A DNA stretch of 7,947 nucleotides from Spirochaetaceae bacterium (GCA_031267475.1 JAIRZA010000200.1:1-7947); one strand, 5' to 3'. Positions 1 to 6,858 are shown, counted from the first letter of the stretch. Translations and numbers: made by a program. Notes: a model not told the origin generated them from the sequence alone.

Positions 1-189
1 TGGTCATATTTTTCATACCCAAGCTGTTCTGTTAATTCAGCCTCCATGGCGCGTTCTACCAACGCCTGCGGCATTTATGCCGAGGTTGGCTGCTTCATTA
101 TCCCTTCCGGACCGTAAAAGTCGTTGTTACAAGTTCGAATATCTGGAAAAGCTGCTTTTTCAATCTCAACTCGCCTCAGAACCGGGCTA
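1..189 (-). pseudogene. IS256-family transposase remnant (N-terminal part, runs off left edge)
   Basis: Reading leftwards, the minus strand gives NDFYGPEGIMKQPT, then SA, a TAA stop (75-77), MPQ, then ALVERAMEAELTEQLGYEKY to the edge. GPEG(L/I)(M/L)KQ followed by ALVER and AEL/MTE(H/Q)LGYEK is the typical N-terminus of IS256 (mutator-type) DDE transposases. The catalytic domain would lie outside the window. The family normally has about one residue between KQLT and ALVER. Here six codons including the stop stand there, and the extra DNA contains a perfect palindrome (69-82). No start codon or ribosome binding site is evident upstream, and the frame is closed by a stop near 193. I infer an inactive remnant. 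Restart from the ATG at 72-74 is possible but would lose the extreme N-terminus. Confidence 0.75.
69..82. repeat. Short perfect palindrome inside the transposase remnant
   Basis: CGGCATTTATGCCG has two 6-bp arms (CGGCAT/ATGCCG) around TT. It sits exactly where the transposase reading frame departs from the family pattern and it supplies the in-frame TAA. It may be a small palindromic insertion or a local expansion. Confidence 0.55.
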
Positions 190-209
190 ATTTATATGCG
201 CTCGCCCTG

Positions 210-224
210 ACGCGCCTGGCGCGT
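210..224. repeat. Hairpin-forming palindrome ACGCGC-CTG-GCGCGT
   Basis: A perfect 6-bp stem with a 3-nt loop, followed 8 bases later by the GGAGTTTCGC hairpin. The same order (CGCG-rich hairpin, then GGAGTTTCGC hairpin) appears on the minus strand at 7200-7150. This one is therefore the degenerate left counterpart of the longer 7176-7200 palindrome. Confidence 0.65.
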
Positions 225-232
225 TGATCCCC

Positions 233-255
233 GGAGTTTCGCATGGCGAAACTCC
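233..255. repeat. Perfect inverted repeat, 10-bp arms, loop ATG
   Basis: GGAGTTTCGC and GCGAAACTCC pair without mismatch around a 3-nt loop. The identical arms occur at 7150-7172 with a different loop (TCC), so arms are conserved while the loop varies. No T-run follows on either strand, which argues against a simple intrinsic terminator. Confidence 0.8.
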
Positions 256-294
256 ACACCCCCAGGTGAGGCTCCGGCGTATGCGGGTACGCTA

Positions 295-325
295 CCGCGT
301 AGCGGATATGAAACCCACTGGTGGG
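295..325 (+). repeat. Palindromic core repeat, copy 1
   Basis: The copy holds CCGC-GTA-GCGG (295-305), then ATATGAAA, then the hairpin CCCAC-TG-GTGGG (314-325). The other copies have CCCGC-TG-GCGGG. Both arms differ here by one base each and pairing is kept, which is a compensatory change. Confidence 0.75.
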
Positions 326-375
326 CGCGTAGCGAAACTCCACGCGCTGTTATGTGAGAAACTTGCGGGATACTA

Positions 376-405
376 CCGCGTAGCGGATAGAAACCCGCTG
401 GCGGG
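376..405 (+). repeat. Palindromic core repeat, copy 2
   Basis: The copy holds CCGC-GTA-GCGG (376-386), then ATAGAAA (one base shorter than copy 1), then CCCGC-TG-GCGGG (394-405). It is preceded by ACTTGCGGGA (361-370), a sequence that also precedes the right-hand copy. It is followed by the 15-nt CGCGTATGCCAATCG shared with 6937-6951. Confidence 0.75.
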
Positions 406-455
406 CGCGTATGCCAATCGTCTTTATCGGAATGAAGGCGCAAAGCGAAGACGGC

Positions 456-1679
456 TTACTGACTGCTAGCGTGAAGCGCATGGAAACCCGCTGGCGGGGG
501 TGGGGTGCGGACACGGATAATACCGGGAATTTCTTCAAGAGCCGCGCGCATACCAGCAGGAATTTCCTGTTCCGTATCAATAATATTATATGCGAAAGCA
601 TCCCTATGATGATTTATAAGATCCGTAATATTAATACCACCACTCGCCAGCAAAGTAGTAATCTGCCCAACCATATTAGGAATATTATGATTTATCACAA
701 GCAGACGATACGGCGAATGACACACCAATTGACAACGCGGGAAATTAACCGAATTTTCAATAACACCAGTTTCAAGAAAATTTTTCAACCCCTTTACAGC
801 ATTTACCGCGCAATTCACCTCCGCTTCAGGCGTCGACGCGCCAAGATGAGGAATACAAACAACCCCGTCATGCCTCAGAAGCTCCGCAGTAGGAAAATCA
901 GTAACATACACAGAAAGCCGCCCGCAATCCAGAGCCGAAATAACATCCACATCATTAACCAAACCACCGCGCGCAAAATTCAAAAGCCGCGCCCCCGCCT
1001 TCATCATAGCCAACCTATCCGCGCTGAACATACCCTTAGTCTTATCATTATACGGAACATGAACACTCACATAATCCGAAACACGCAAAACATCCTCAAT
1101 AACCTCGGCATGACGCACAGAACGCGAAAGACTCCACGCCGCGTTCACAGAAATATACGGATCAAAACCAATAACATCCATACCAAGCGACGCGGCGTCA
1201 TTCGCAACCATCACACCAATAGCGCCCAAACCAACCACACCAAGCGTTTTGCCAGCCAATTCAGGCCCGTCAAACCTAGACTTTTCTTTTTCAACAAGAA
1301 CAGGAACATCAACACCAGGCGCGCCCGCATCCAGCGCGACCCTCAAAGAAGCAAGCCAGCGCATCGCGTCCGGAATCCTGCGAGACGACAAGAACAAAGC
1401 AGCAAGCGTAAGCTCCTTCACCGCATTAGCATTTGCGCCCGGAGTATTAAACACCACAATCCCGCGCTCGCCGCACACATCAACAGGAATATTATTATAA
1501 CCCGCGCCGGCGCGCGCGACAGCCAGAACACTCGAAGGAATCTCCACCCCGTGCAAATCAGCGCTGCGCAGCAAAATAGCGTCAGGATTTTTTACATCAG
1601 ACCCAACCTCGTACATATCCGCGGAAAATAAATCCAGACCCTCCGCGGCAATATTATTCATAGTTCGAATACGAAACAT
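456..1679 (-). CDS. serA: D-3-phosphoglycerate dehydrogenase, repeat-altered C-terminus
   Basis: This enzyme oxidises 3-phosphoglycerate to 3-phosphohydroxypyruvate with NAD+, the first step of the phosphorylated serine pathway, in the cytoplasm. The 407-residue product shows the D-isomer hydroxyacid dehydrogenase pattern. The Rossmann motif GLGAIG is at 150-155 with Asp173 (GFDP) placed to bind the NAD ribose. The likely catalytic trio is Arg237 (NFARGGLV), Glu266 and His278 (PHLGAST). A C-terminal ACT domain lies at about 325-391 (from LLVINHNIPNMVGQI to IPGIIRVR), usually the serine-sensing regulatory domain. The ATG follows AGGTGA, which overlaps the coaD stop 8 nt upstream, so serA is the last gene of the operon. 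After IRVR the last 16 residues, TPPPPAGFHALHASSQ, are encoded partly by an intergenic palindromic repeat. They look like a replacement of the natural end. Stop is TAA. Confidence 0.93.
   Translation of the reverse strand: MFRIRTMNNIAAEGLDLFSADMYEVGSDVKNPDAILLRSADLHGVEIPSSVLAVARAGAGYNNIPVDVCGERGIVVFNTPGANANAVKELTLAALFLSSRRIPDAMRWLASLRVALDAGAPGVDVPVLVEKEKSRFDGPELAGKTLGVVGLGAIGVMVANDAASLGMDVIGFDPYISVNAAWSLSRSVRHAEVIEDVLRVSDYVSVHVPYNDKTKGMFSADRLAMMKAGARLLNFARGGLVNDVDVISALDCGRLSVYVTDFPTAELLRHDGVVCIPHLGASTPEAEVNCAVNAVKGLKNFLETGVIENSVNFPRCQLVCHSPYRLLVINHNIPNMVGQITTLLASGGINITDLINHHRDAFAYNIIDTEQEIPAGMRAALEEIPGIIRVRTPPPPAGFHALHASSQ
483..498 (+). repeat. Palindromic core repeat, copy 3 (half unit, inside serA 3' end)
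   Basis: GAAACCCGCTGGCGGG is present, without the upstream CCGCGTAGCGG half. It lies within the last codons of serA and is translated on the minus strand as PPAGF. Confidence 0.7.
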
Positions 1680-1687
1680 TCCATCAC

Positions 1688-2170
1688 CTATAGATTACCA
1701 TATTTTTTGTGAAGCGCGCCGGCCACAACCGGCGGAACAAGAGCGGAAAGATCCCCGTTAAACGCAGCCAACTCGCGCACAGAAGAAGAACGCAGCACAA
1801 GATACTCAGGCCGCGTCATCATAAAAATCGTTTCAATACCGGGCGACAAAGCCTTATTCATCATCGAAAGCTCGGACTCATACGAAAAATCCGTAACATT
1901 ACGCACCCCGCGCACCATCACATTTATATTCAACCGGCTCAACAAATCAACAATCAACCTATCGCACAACGCCACAGAAACATTTTTCCATTCTTTCACC
2001 ATTTCAGTCATCATATCCAGCCGCTCTTTAGCGGAAAACAAATAATGCTTCTGCTTATTCTCCGCGATTACAACAACAAGCTCGTCAAAAACAGACCGGC
2101 TGCGCTCGATTATATCAATATGCCCGAATGTTGGAGGATCAAAAGACCCGGGAAAAGCGGCGCGTATCAA
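1688..2170 (-). CDS. coaD: Phosphopantetheine adenylyltransferase
   Basis: CoaD transfers AMP from ATP to 4'-phosphopantetheine, giving dephospho-CoA, the fourth of the five steps from pantothenate to coenzyme A. The 160-residue length is normal for the family. Visible signatures are the nucleotidyltransferase start FPGSFDPPTFGH (residues 6-17) with the T-x-G-H ATP motif at 14-17, the MVRGVRNVTDFSYE block near 85-98, and the SSSVREL block near 127-133. The start is TTG. Its TTGA overlaps the TGA stop of the upstream TPR gene, so translation is probably coupled. A run of seven G (2176-2182 on the minus strand) lies 5 nt upstream and is the only Shine-Dalgarno-like sequence. No in-frame ATG would keep the conserved N-terminus. 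Stop is TAG, which shows that amber codons terminate here. Confidence 0.95.
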   Translation of the reverse strand: MIRAAFPGSFDPPTFGHIDIIERSRSVFDELVVVIAENKQKHYLFSAKERLDMMTEMVKEWKNVSVALCDRLIVDLLSRLNINVMVRGVRNVTDFSYESELSMMNKALSPGIETIFMMTRPEYLVLRSSSVRELAAFNGDLSALVPPVVAGALHKKYGNL

Positions 2171-3165
2171 GTCGTCCCCCCCGTTGAACCCGATCCGGAA
2201 CCAGAACCCGCGCCGGAGCCGGATTCCGCCCCCTGCTCGCCCCCAGTCGAGTCGGAAGCCGGCAAGCCGGCCTTTGCCCTGTCTATCGTCCGCCGCGCCT
2301 CGTCCTGCGCCGCTTTTGTCAAACGCTCGTCTTTTATCAAAGCGTCTATAGCCTCCTGATCGGCAAAACCGCCGACAATCGCTTCACGCAGCTCGGTAAC
2401 ACCCTCTTGATTTTCCGGATCGCTCACAAGTAGCAAACGGGACAACACAAAACGCACAGCGGACCGCTTCAAAGTTTCCGTATCGGAAGGCAGCTCCTCC
2501 AGCGTCTTTCGCGCGGCTTCCAGAGCGCGGGCGTAGAAACCGCCGTCTTCCAGCGCGATGGTAAACTCATACTGCACCTGAGGATCGCTGTTTTTTGACA
2601 ACCATAAATCATAACTATCAATAGCCTCAGGCTTTTTTTGAGCCTTTTGCACACGCGCCAGCAGAAGCAGCGCGTCCTTGTCGTCCAAAATCGCGTAACT
2701 ATACGTCTGCAAAACCTCTTCCGCTTCCTCCGGTTTTTCCATAGCATACAGAATCGTCGCGTAATTCAAACCATTATCCGCCGCCTCAGGCTCAAGCTCC
2801 AAAACCCCGTCGTACAACTTTCGCGCCGCCTCCACATTCCCAAGCTTTACCTGAGTATAAGCGGCGGCCTTCATAGCCATAACATTTTTAGAATCTTTTT
2901 TCAAAATAGAGTTAAACTTTTTCAAAGCGTCCGAATAGCGCCCAGTCCCATAAGCAATACGCCCAAGATTGTATTCAGACGCGCTCATAGTATGGTCGCG
3001 GCTCAAGGCGCGGTTCAACCAGCGTTCAGCCTCGTCATACTTGCCCATCTCGAAATACGCCATACCTATCGAATAATATTCCTCCGCCGAAGTCGCAAGA
3101 CTCGCGCACGACGCAAAGAACAGTAAAACGCTTACCAGTAAAGTACACCTGTTTATAAGCGCCAA
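2167..3165 (-). CDS. TPR-repeat lipoprotein, function unknown
   Basis: I do not recognise a named family beyond the tetratricopeptide repeats. From a TTG start the product is 332 residues. Its N-terminus, MALINRCTLLVSVLLFFASC, reads as a lipoprotein signal with a spirochaete-like lipobox FASC and lipidated Cys20, so it should be anchored in the envelope. TPR-like helical pairs follow (YYSIGMAYFEMGKYDEAERW, YNLGRIAYGTGRYSDALKKF, AAAYTQVKLGNVEAARKLY, LNYATILYAMEKPEEAEEVL), suggesting a protein-interaction scaffold. The C-terminus is a low-complexity Gly/Ser tail. I chose TTG at 3163-3165 because GGAGGG (3169-3174) stands just before it and the signal peptide then has normal length. ATG at 3178-3180 is a real alternative. 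The longest frame, from 3234, would overlap the upstream gene and give an over-long N-terminus. Confidence 0.82.
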   Translation of the reverse strand: MALINRCTLLVSVLLFFASCASLATSAEEYYSIGMAYFEMGKYDEAERWLNRALSRDHTMSASEYNLGRIAYGTGRYSDALKKFNSILKKDSKNVMAMKAAAYTQVKLGNVEAARKLYDGVLELEPEAADNGLNYATILYAMEKPEEAEEVLQTYSYAILDDKDALLLLARVQKAQKKPEAIDSYDLWLSKNSDPQVQYEFTIALEDGGFYARALEAARKTLEELPSDTETLKRSAVRFVLSRLLLVSDPENQEGVTELREAIVGGFADQEAIDALIKDERLTKAAQDEARRTIDRAKAGLPASDSTGGEQGAESGSGAGSGSGSGSTGGTT

Positions 3166-3168
3166 TTT

Positions 3169-3174
3169 CCCTCC
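3169..3174 (-). promoter_or_regulatory. Shine-Dalgarno GGAGGG for the TPR lipoprotein TTG start
   Basis: The minus strand reads GGAGGGAAATTG. The spacing (3-4 nt) is short but tolerable. The site lies downstream of the possible ATG at 3178-3180, which is why I prefer the TTG. Confidence 0.5.
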
Positions 3175-3199
3175 AACCATAATCGCAGTCATCCCAACA

Positions 3200-4264
3200 C
3201 TAAACCCGCCCCAGAACAGTATCTTCGATTTCACGAAGCTGCGAGCGATAAAGCCCCGCTATATTATTCCCGTAATCCGCTATCAACTGCATAATATTGC
3301 GCCCCTTGCCCTCAACATCGCAGCCGTTTATACGGTCGCCGGCGTCTCCCAAACCGGGGAGAATGTAGGCGGACTCATTAAGCGCCGGATCCATCCAGCA
3401 CGTCCAGACCGTGCAGTCAATAGCGCGGATCACGCGCAAAGCGCCCTTCAAGGCCGAAATCACATTGAAAAAATGCACCGAACGCGGCTTTACACCCTGA
3501 CTCAAAATATATTTTACAACAGTTACAAAACTGCCGCCCGTCGCGTTCATTGGATCCGCAAAAATTAAATCCTTGCCGTCAAGAACAGCCGGGTCAAAAT
3601 AAGAACGGTCAAGGTCAAGAATATATTCCATATTAGTTTCGCGCTTTGTTTCATCACGCTTAATTTTGAAAAGCGCAAACGGCGTAACATAAGCGTTAGA
3701 CGAATACTCCTCAATCTCTTTTGACATAATCATCGATGGAAGCAGCGCCCCGCGCAGCAGCACGCACATCACAGTGTTTTCAATCTTGCCGTCTATGTTT
3801 GTAATTTTATGCACCGCGTAATTTTGCACAGGAGCCGTAACCGGTGTCTTTATCATAAGATAATTTTTTTCGGTTCCCCGCATACCGCCCCACGCGAGGT
3901 AAAAAAGTTTTTCGTAAGCGCGTTGGATATAGTAAATAAATTCATCGCTGCCTGTGCGAATATCGCGCAATTTTGCTATGACGCGCGATATTTCGGCGTG
4001 CATTTCATGCGGAGTGCGAAAACAGTAAACTTGTAAACCGCTTTCTTTATCGCAAATCGCGCGCATCAATTTACCCATATCGTTATACAAGTGTATCAGA
4101 TTTTCCTTTTGATTTTCGCGTTCCCGCTCGCCGGCGGCGGCGGAGTAAAGCCTGAAACTTGCTAAAACTTTACCGTAGATATTGTCCATGGCGGCAATCG
4201 CAACCTTGTCGTCTTCGGTTAGAAAACCATCAAGGTCTTCCGCTTTTAATATAACTTTATTCAT
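3200..4264 (-). CDS. upp: Uracil phosphoribosyltransferase-like protein with long N-terminal extension
   Basis: UPRTase joins uracil to PRPP to make UMP, the pyrimidine salvage route. Of 354 residues, about 135-354 carry the enzyme pattern. LLRGALLPSM (169-178) stands in place of the usual LRAG.G segment. The PRPP loop DPMNATGGS is at 237-245. The uracil-binding region LNESAYILPGLGDAGDRING lies near 295-314. Typical Upp proteins are about 209 residues, so the first ~130 residues are extra. They look largely helical, with charged stretches, and I recognise no domain. The ATG sits inside the 3' end of clpC (8-nt overlap, ATGAATAA), implying coupled translation, with AGGCGGG a few bases upstream. 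Stop is TAG. The catalytic loop looks intact. Regulatory or other PRTase activity is possible, so the symbol describes the family rather than a proven role. Confidence 0.8.
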   Translation of the reverse strand: MNKVILKAEDLDGFLTEDDKVAIAAMDNIYGKVLASFRLYSAAAGERERENQKENLIHLYNDMGKLMRAICDKESGLQVYCFRTPHEMHAEISRVIAKLRDIRTGSDEFIYYIQRAYEKLFYLAWGGMRGTEKNYLMIKTPVTAPVQNYAVHKITNIDGKIENTVMCVLLRGALLPSMIMSKEIEEYSSNAYVTPFALFKIKRDETKRETNMEYILDLDRSYFDPAVLDGKDLIFADPMNATGGSFVTVVKYILSQGVKPRSVHFFNVISALKGALRVIRAIDCTVWTCWMDPALNESAYILPGLGDAGDRINGCDVEGKGRNIMQLIADYGNNIAGLYRSQLREIEDTVLGRV

Positions 4265-6821
4265 TTAGCCCGCCTGTTTCGCAATCTTCGTACTGCTTTT
4301 GATATTCTTGCGCCCTGCCCGCCGCGTCAAGCGCCGCGTCAAAAATGATTTCCCCGCCCTCCGCGCGCGCCAGAATAATATCGCCCGGCGGCAGGTTATC
4401 CGCCAAAAGCATGATGGACAGCGGCTCTTCAAGGTATTTTTGTATACCGCGGCGCACCGGACGCGCCCCGTATTTTGTATCGCGGCATCCGTCAAGCAGG
4501 ATTTTCCGCGCTTCTGGTGTAATTCGCAGTGAAACGCCGTACTCAGACACGAGTCTGTCAGTAAGCACGGCAAGCTGGATGTCCAGTATGCTGTTGAGTT
4601 GCTCTTCGCCGAGGGGCTTAAAGACTACGATGTCGTCAAGCCGGTTCAAGAATTCGGGGTTGAACAAGCGCTTCGCCTCGCGGCGCGAAATCTCGTCTAT
4701 ATCCTTGAAATCCGATTCCGGGTCGTCCGCCGTAAAGCCGAGAGAGCCGTGCGAGATTGCGGAAGCGCCCGCGTTGCTCGTTATGATGATTACCGCGCTG
4801 CGAAAACTTACTGTATGCCCAAGGTTGTCTTTTAGTTCTCCTTCTTCAAGAATGGGGAGGAGCAGGTTGAAAACATCGCGGTGCGCTTTTTCGATTTCGT
4901 CAAATAGAATGACGCTGTACGGATTGCGCCGGATTTTTTCGGTAAGCATACCGCCGTCGTCGTAGCCTATATAGCCGGGCGGCGACCCGGTAAGCCGCGA
5001 GGCGTTATGTTTTTCCATGAAGTCCGACATATCTATGCGGAAAAGCGCGTCTTCTGTTCCGAAAAGATAGGCGGCAAGGCGGCGGGCAAGTAGTGTTTTG
5101 CCGACTCCTGTGGGGCCTAAAAACAAAAAAGAGCCTAAGGGCCGGGCTGGGTTGGAAAGACGCGCCTTTCCGCGCCGGACGGCCGCCGCTACGCGGGAAA
5201 CTGCCTCGTCCTGGCCGATTATACCGCTTTTAAGGTCGATTTCCATGTCTAAAAGGCGTTTGGACGCTGTTCCTTCTATTCGTGTAACTGGAACGCCGCA
5301 CATTTCCGAGATTACTTCGCGGATTTCCGTCTCGCCGACTTCGTTGAATCCTTTTCCCGCTGCTCTTTCCCAGTCGGCGCGGGCGGAATTCAGAGCTGAT
5401 CGTAGTTCTTTTGCCTTGTCGCGCAGGTTTTGCGCTTGTTCAAACCGGGCGGATTTTAGCATTGCTTTTGTTTCCGCTTCGAGGCTGAAGATGTGTTGCT
5501 CTATGCGCGAAATTTCGATGGGGCGTGGCGGGGCGCGTAGTTTTTTTAACGCGCCGGCTTCGTCTAGTGTGTCTATTGCTTTGTCCGGCATTGCTCGTCC
5601 GTTTATGTAGCGGGCGGAAAGGCGGGCGGCGGCTTGTATGGCGGCGCCGGAGTATACGACGTTATGGTACTCTTCATACCGCGGCGCTAATCCGGTTAGG
5701 ATGGATACGGTTGTGGGGATGTCTGTTTCTTCGACTAGCAGCATCTGGAAGCGTCGTTCTAACGCGCCGTCTTTTTCGATGTACTTTCTGTACTCGGCGA
5801 GGGTTGTGGCTCCTATACATTGAAATTTGCCTCTCGATAGGGCGGGTTTTAGCATATTTCCGGCGTCAAGCGCTCCGGAAGAGTTTCCAGCGCCGATGAT
5901 TGTATGGATTTCATCGATGAATAGTACTGCGTTGGGGTCTTGTTCTACTTCTCTGATGATGTTTTTCATTCGTTCTTCGAATTCGCCGCGATATTTGGTT
6001 CCGGCTATTACGGCGCCCATGTCGAGTGAGAGTATTCGTTTCTTTGAGAGTGCGGCGGGGGCGGCGGGGCTTGCTAGGTATTGCGCTAGTCCTTCTGCTA
6101 TTGCGCTTTTTCCTGTGCCGGGTTCGCCGGTTAGGACGGGGTTGTTCTTTGTTCGTCTGGATAGTATGCGCGTCATGCGTGATATTTCTTTTTCGCGGCC
6201 TATTACCGGGTCCAGGCTGCCTTCCTGAGCGAGGGCGCTGAGGTTGCGGGTGAATTGTTCGAGTGTGTTGCGGGCGCGTGGGTTTCGTCCTATGCAGTGT
6301 GGTGTTTCGTCTGCTGTGAAGGGTTGGTAGTATCCGCTGGGTGGTTTGTTTTCTTCTTCTGCTGCTTGGTTGAAGTTGGTTTGTATTACGAGTCGTAATA
6401 CGCCCGCGTCGGAATTTTGGGCGGTAAACAGGGTGTGTATGCATGATCCGCTTTCGTAAAAGGCGGCTAATAGGATGTGTTCTGTGCCGATTCTGCTGCT
6501 TTTTAACCGGATGCTTTCTTCCGCCGCGTTTTGTAGTAGGAATTTTGTGCGTTTGGACGGGCTCGCGTTTATGTTTGTGAATACGCCGTATTTGACGGGG
6601 TTTTCATCTTCGAATATGACTACGCTTTCTAGTGTTTTTTTGAATTGCGCGGTGTCAATCTGTAGGAATTCGAGTGCTTTGAAGGCTGTGCTTTCGTTGT
6701 CGCGTAGTATGGCTAATAGTACGTGTTCCGGCTCGAGTTGTGATGAAAAATAGTGTCTGGCTTCTTTTTGCGCGTCAATGGCTAAAATTCGTTGCGCCCG
6801 CAGGCTTAATCCTCTAAACAT
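4257..6821 (-). CDS. clpC: ClpC-type AAA+ unfoldase, ATPase subunit of Clp protease
   Basis: ClpC hexamers unfold proteins and feed them to the ClpP peptidase. The 854 residues have the full class I layout. Clp_N repeats span about 1-150. D1 has Walker A GEPGTGKS (232-239), pore loop KYRGEF (276-281), Walker B VLFIDE (299-304) and the arginine-finger segment ERRF (355-358). A UVR/M-like coiled segment lies at about 437-490 (FEQAQNLRDKAKELRSAL). D2 has Walker A GPTGVGKT (569-576), pore loop GYIGYDDGG (616-624), Walker B VILFDE (637-642) and sensor 2 GARPVRR (785-791). The LGF tripeptide (694-696) fits the ClpP-docking loop, and the short middle region favours ClpC over ClpB. It is the first gene of the operon. 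No Shine-Dalgarno precedes the ATG. Codon choice changes along the gene: mostly A/C-ending in the N-terminal half, leaning to G/T-ending near the C-terminus. Stop is TAA. Confidence 0.95.
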   Translation of the reverse strand: MFRGLSLRAQRILAIDAQKEARHYFSSQLEPEHVLLAILRDNESTAFKALEFLQIDTAQFKKTLESVVIFEDENPVKYGVFTNINASPSKRTKFLLQNAAEESIRLKSSRIGTEHILLAAFYESGSCIHTLFTAQNSDAGVLRLVIQTNFNQAAEEENKPPSGYYQPFTADETPHCIGRNPRARNTLEQFTRNLSALAQEGSLDPVIGREKEISRMTRILSRRTKNNPVLTGEPGTGKSAIAEGLAQYLASPAAPAALSKKRILSLDMGAVIAGTKYRGEFEERMKNIIREVEQDPNAVLFIDEIHTIIGAGNSSGALDAGNMLKPALSRGKFQCIGATTLAEYRKYIEKDGALERRFQMLLVEETDIPTTVSILTGLAPRYEEYHNVVYSGAAIQAAARLSARYINGRAMPDKAIDTLDEAGALKKLRAPPRPIEISRIEQHIFSLEAETKAMLKSARFEQAQNLRDKAKELRSALNSARADWERAAGKGFNEVGETEIREVISEMCGVPVTRIEGTASKRLLDMEIDLKSGIIGQDEAVSRVAAAVRRGKARLSNPARPLGSFLFLGPTGVGKTLLARRLAAYLFGTEDALFRIDMSDFMEKHNASRLTGSPPGYIGYDDGGMLTEKIRRNPYSVILFDEIEKAHRDVFNLLLPILEEGELKDNLGHTVSFRSAVIIITSNAGASAISHGSLGFTADDPESDFKDIDEISRREAKRLFNPEFLNRLDDIVVFKPLGEEQLNSILDIQLAVLTDRLVSEYGVSLRITPEARKILLDGCRDTKYGARPVRRGIQKYLEEPLSIMLLADNLPPGDIILARAEGGEIIFDAALDAAGRAQEYQKQYEDCETGGLNE

Positions 6822-6827
6822 GGTTTT

Positions 6828-6856
6828 AGTATATAAATTTATATTTCCAACGAAAA
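6828..6856 (-). promoter_or_regulatory. Possible operon promoter with leaderless start, AT-rich palindrome
   Basis: Between the repeat cluster and clpC is a short AT-rich stretch. The minus strand reads TTTTCG, 17 nt, TATACT. TATACT (6833-6828) is one base from the -10 consensus, while the -35 is weak (3 of 6). Transcription from this -10 would start about at the A of the clpC ATG, giving a leaderless message, which agrees with the missing Shine-Dalgarno. A perfect 14-bp palindrome, ATATAAATTTATAT (6831-6844), overlaps it and could be an operator or only AT-rich chance. Confidence 0.35.
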
Positions 6857-6858
6857 CC

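Larger units (their letters stand above)
200..505. repeat. Left intergenic cluster of mosaic palindromic repeats
   Basis: Apart from the overlapping serA 3' end (456 onward), this stretch carries no convincing gene and is built from repeat modules. In order they are an ACGCGC/GCGCGT hairpin (210-224), a GGAGTTTCGC/GCGAAACTCC hairpin (233-255), and three copies of a core with GAAACCC(G/A)CTGG(C/T)GGG at its end (295-325, 376-405, 483-498). The first two core copies begin with CCGCGTAGCGG. Similar modules occur in reverse orientation at 6859-7200. An exact 15-nt match, CGCGTATGCCAATCG, links 406-420 with the minus strand at 6937-6951. Reading frames stay open through the cluster, but they look like by-products of GC-rich repeats. 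I see no U-tract that would make a standard terminator for serA. Confidence 0.8.

Noticed and set aside
224..469. Small frames on both strands in the left repeat cluster
   Set aside because: They cross the palindromic repeats and a serA end, have no ribosome binding site and no protein-like features.
200..505. CRISPR array
   Set aside because: Repeat copies are irregularly spaced, internally palindromic and mosaic, with no uniform spacers and no cas genes.
411..1631. Long plus-strand frame of 406 codons opposite serA
   Set aside because: It is antisense to a clear SerA. Its Arg/Asn/His/Thr/Ile-rich translation is what the G/T-ending codons of serA give on the other strand. No domain or start signal is seen.
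3166..3234. TPR gene starting at the ATG at 3232-3234
   Set aside because: This would overlap upp by 35 bases and add about 23 residues before a normal lipoprotein signal. A Shine-Dalgarno sequence precedes the TTG at 3165 instead.
4000..5200. Replication origin suggested by the change from C-rich to G-rich plus strand
   Set aside because: The skew returns to C-rich in mutS within 3 kb, the change lies within coding sequence, and I noticed no DnaA-box cluster or origin genes.
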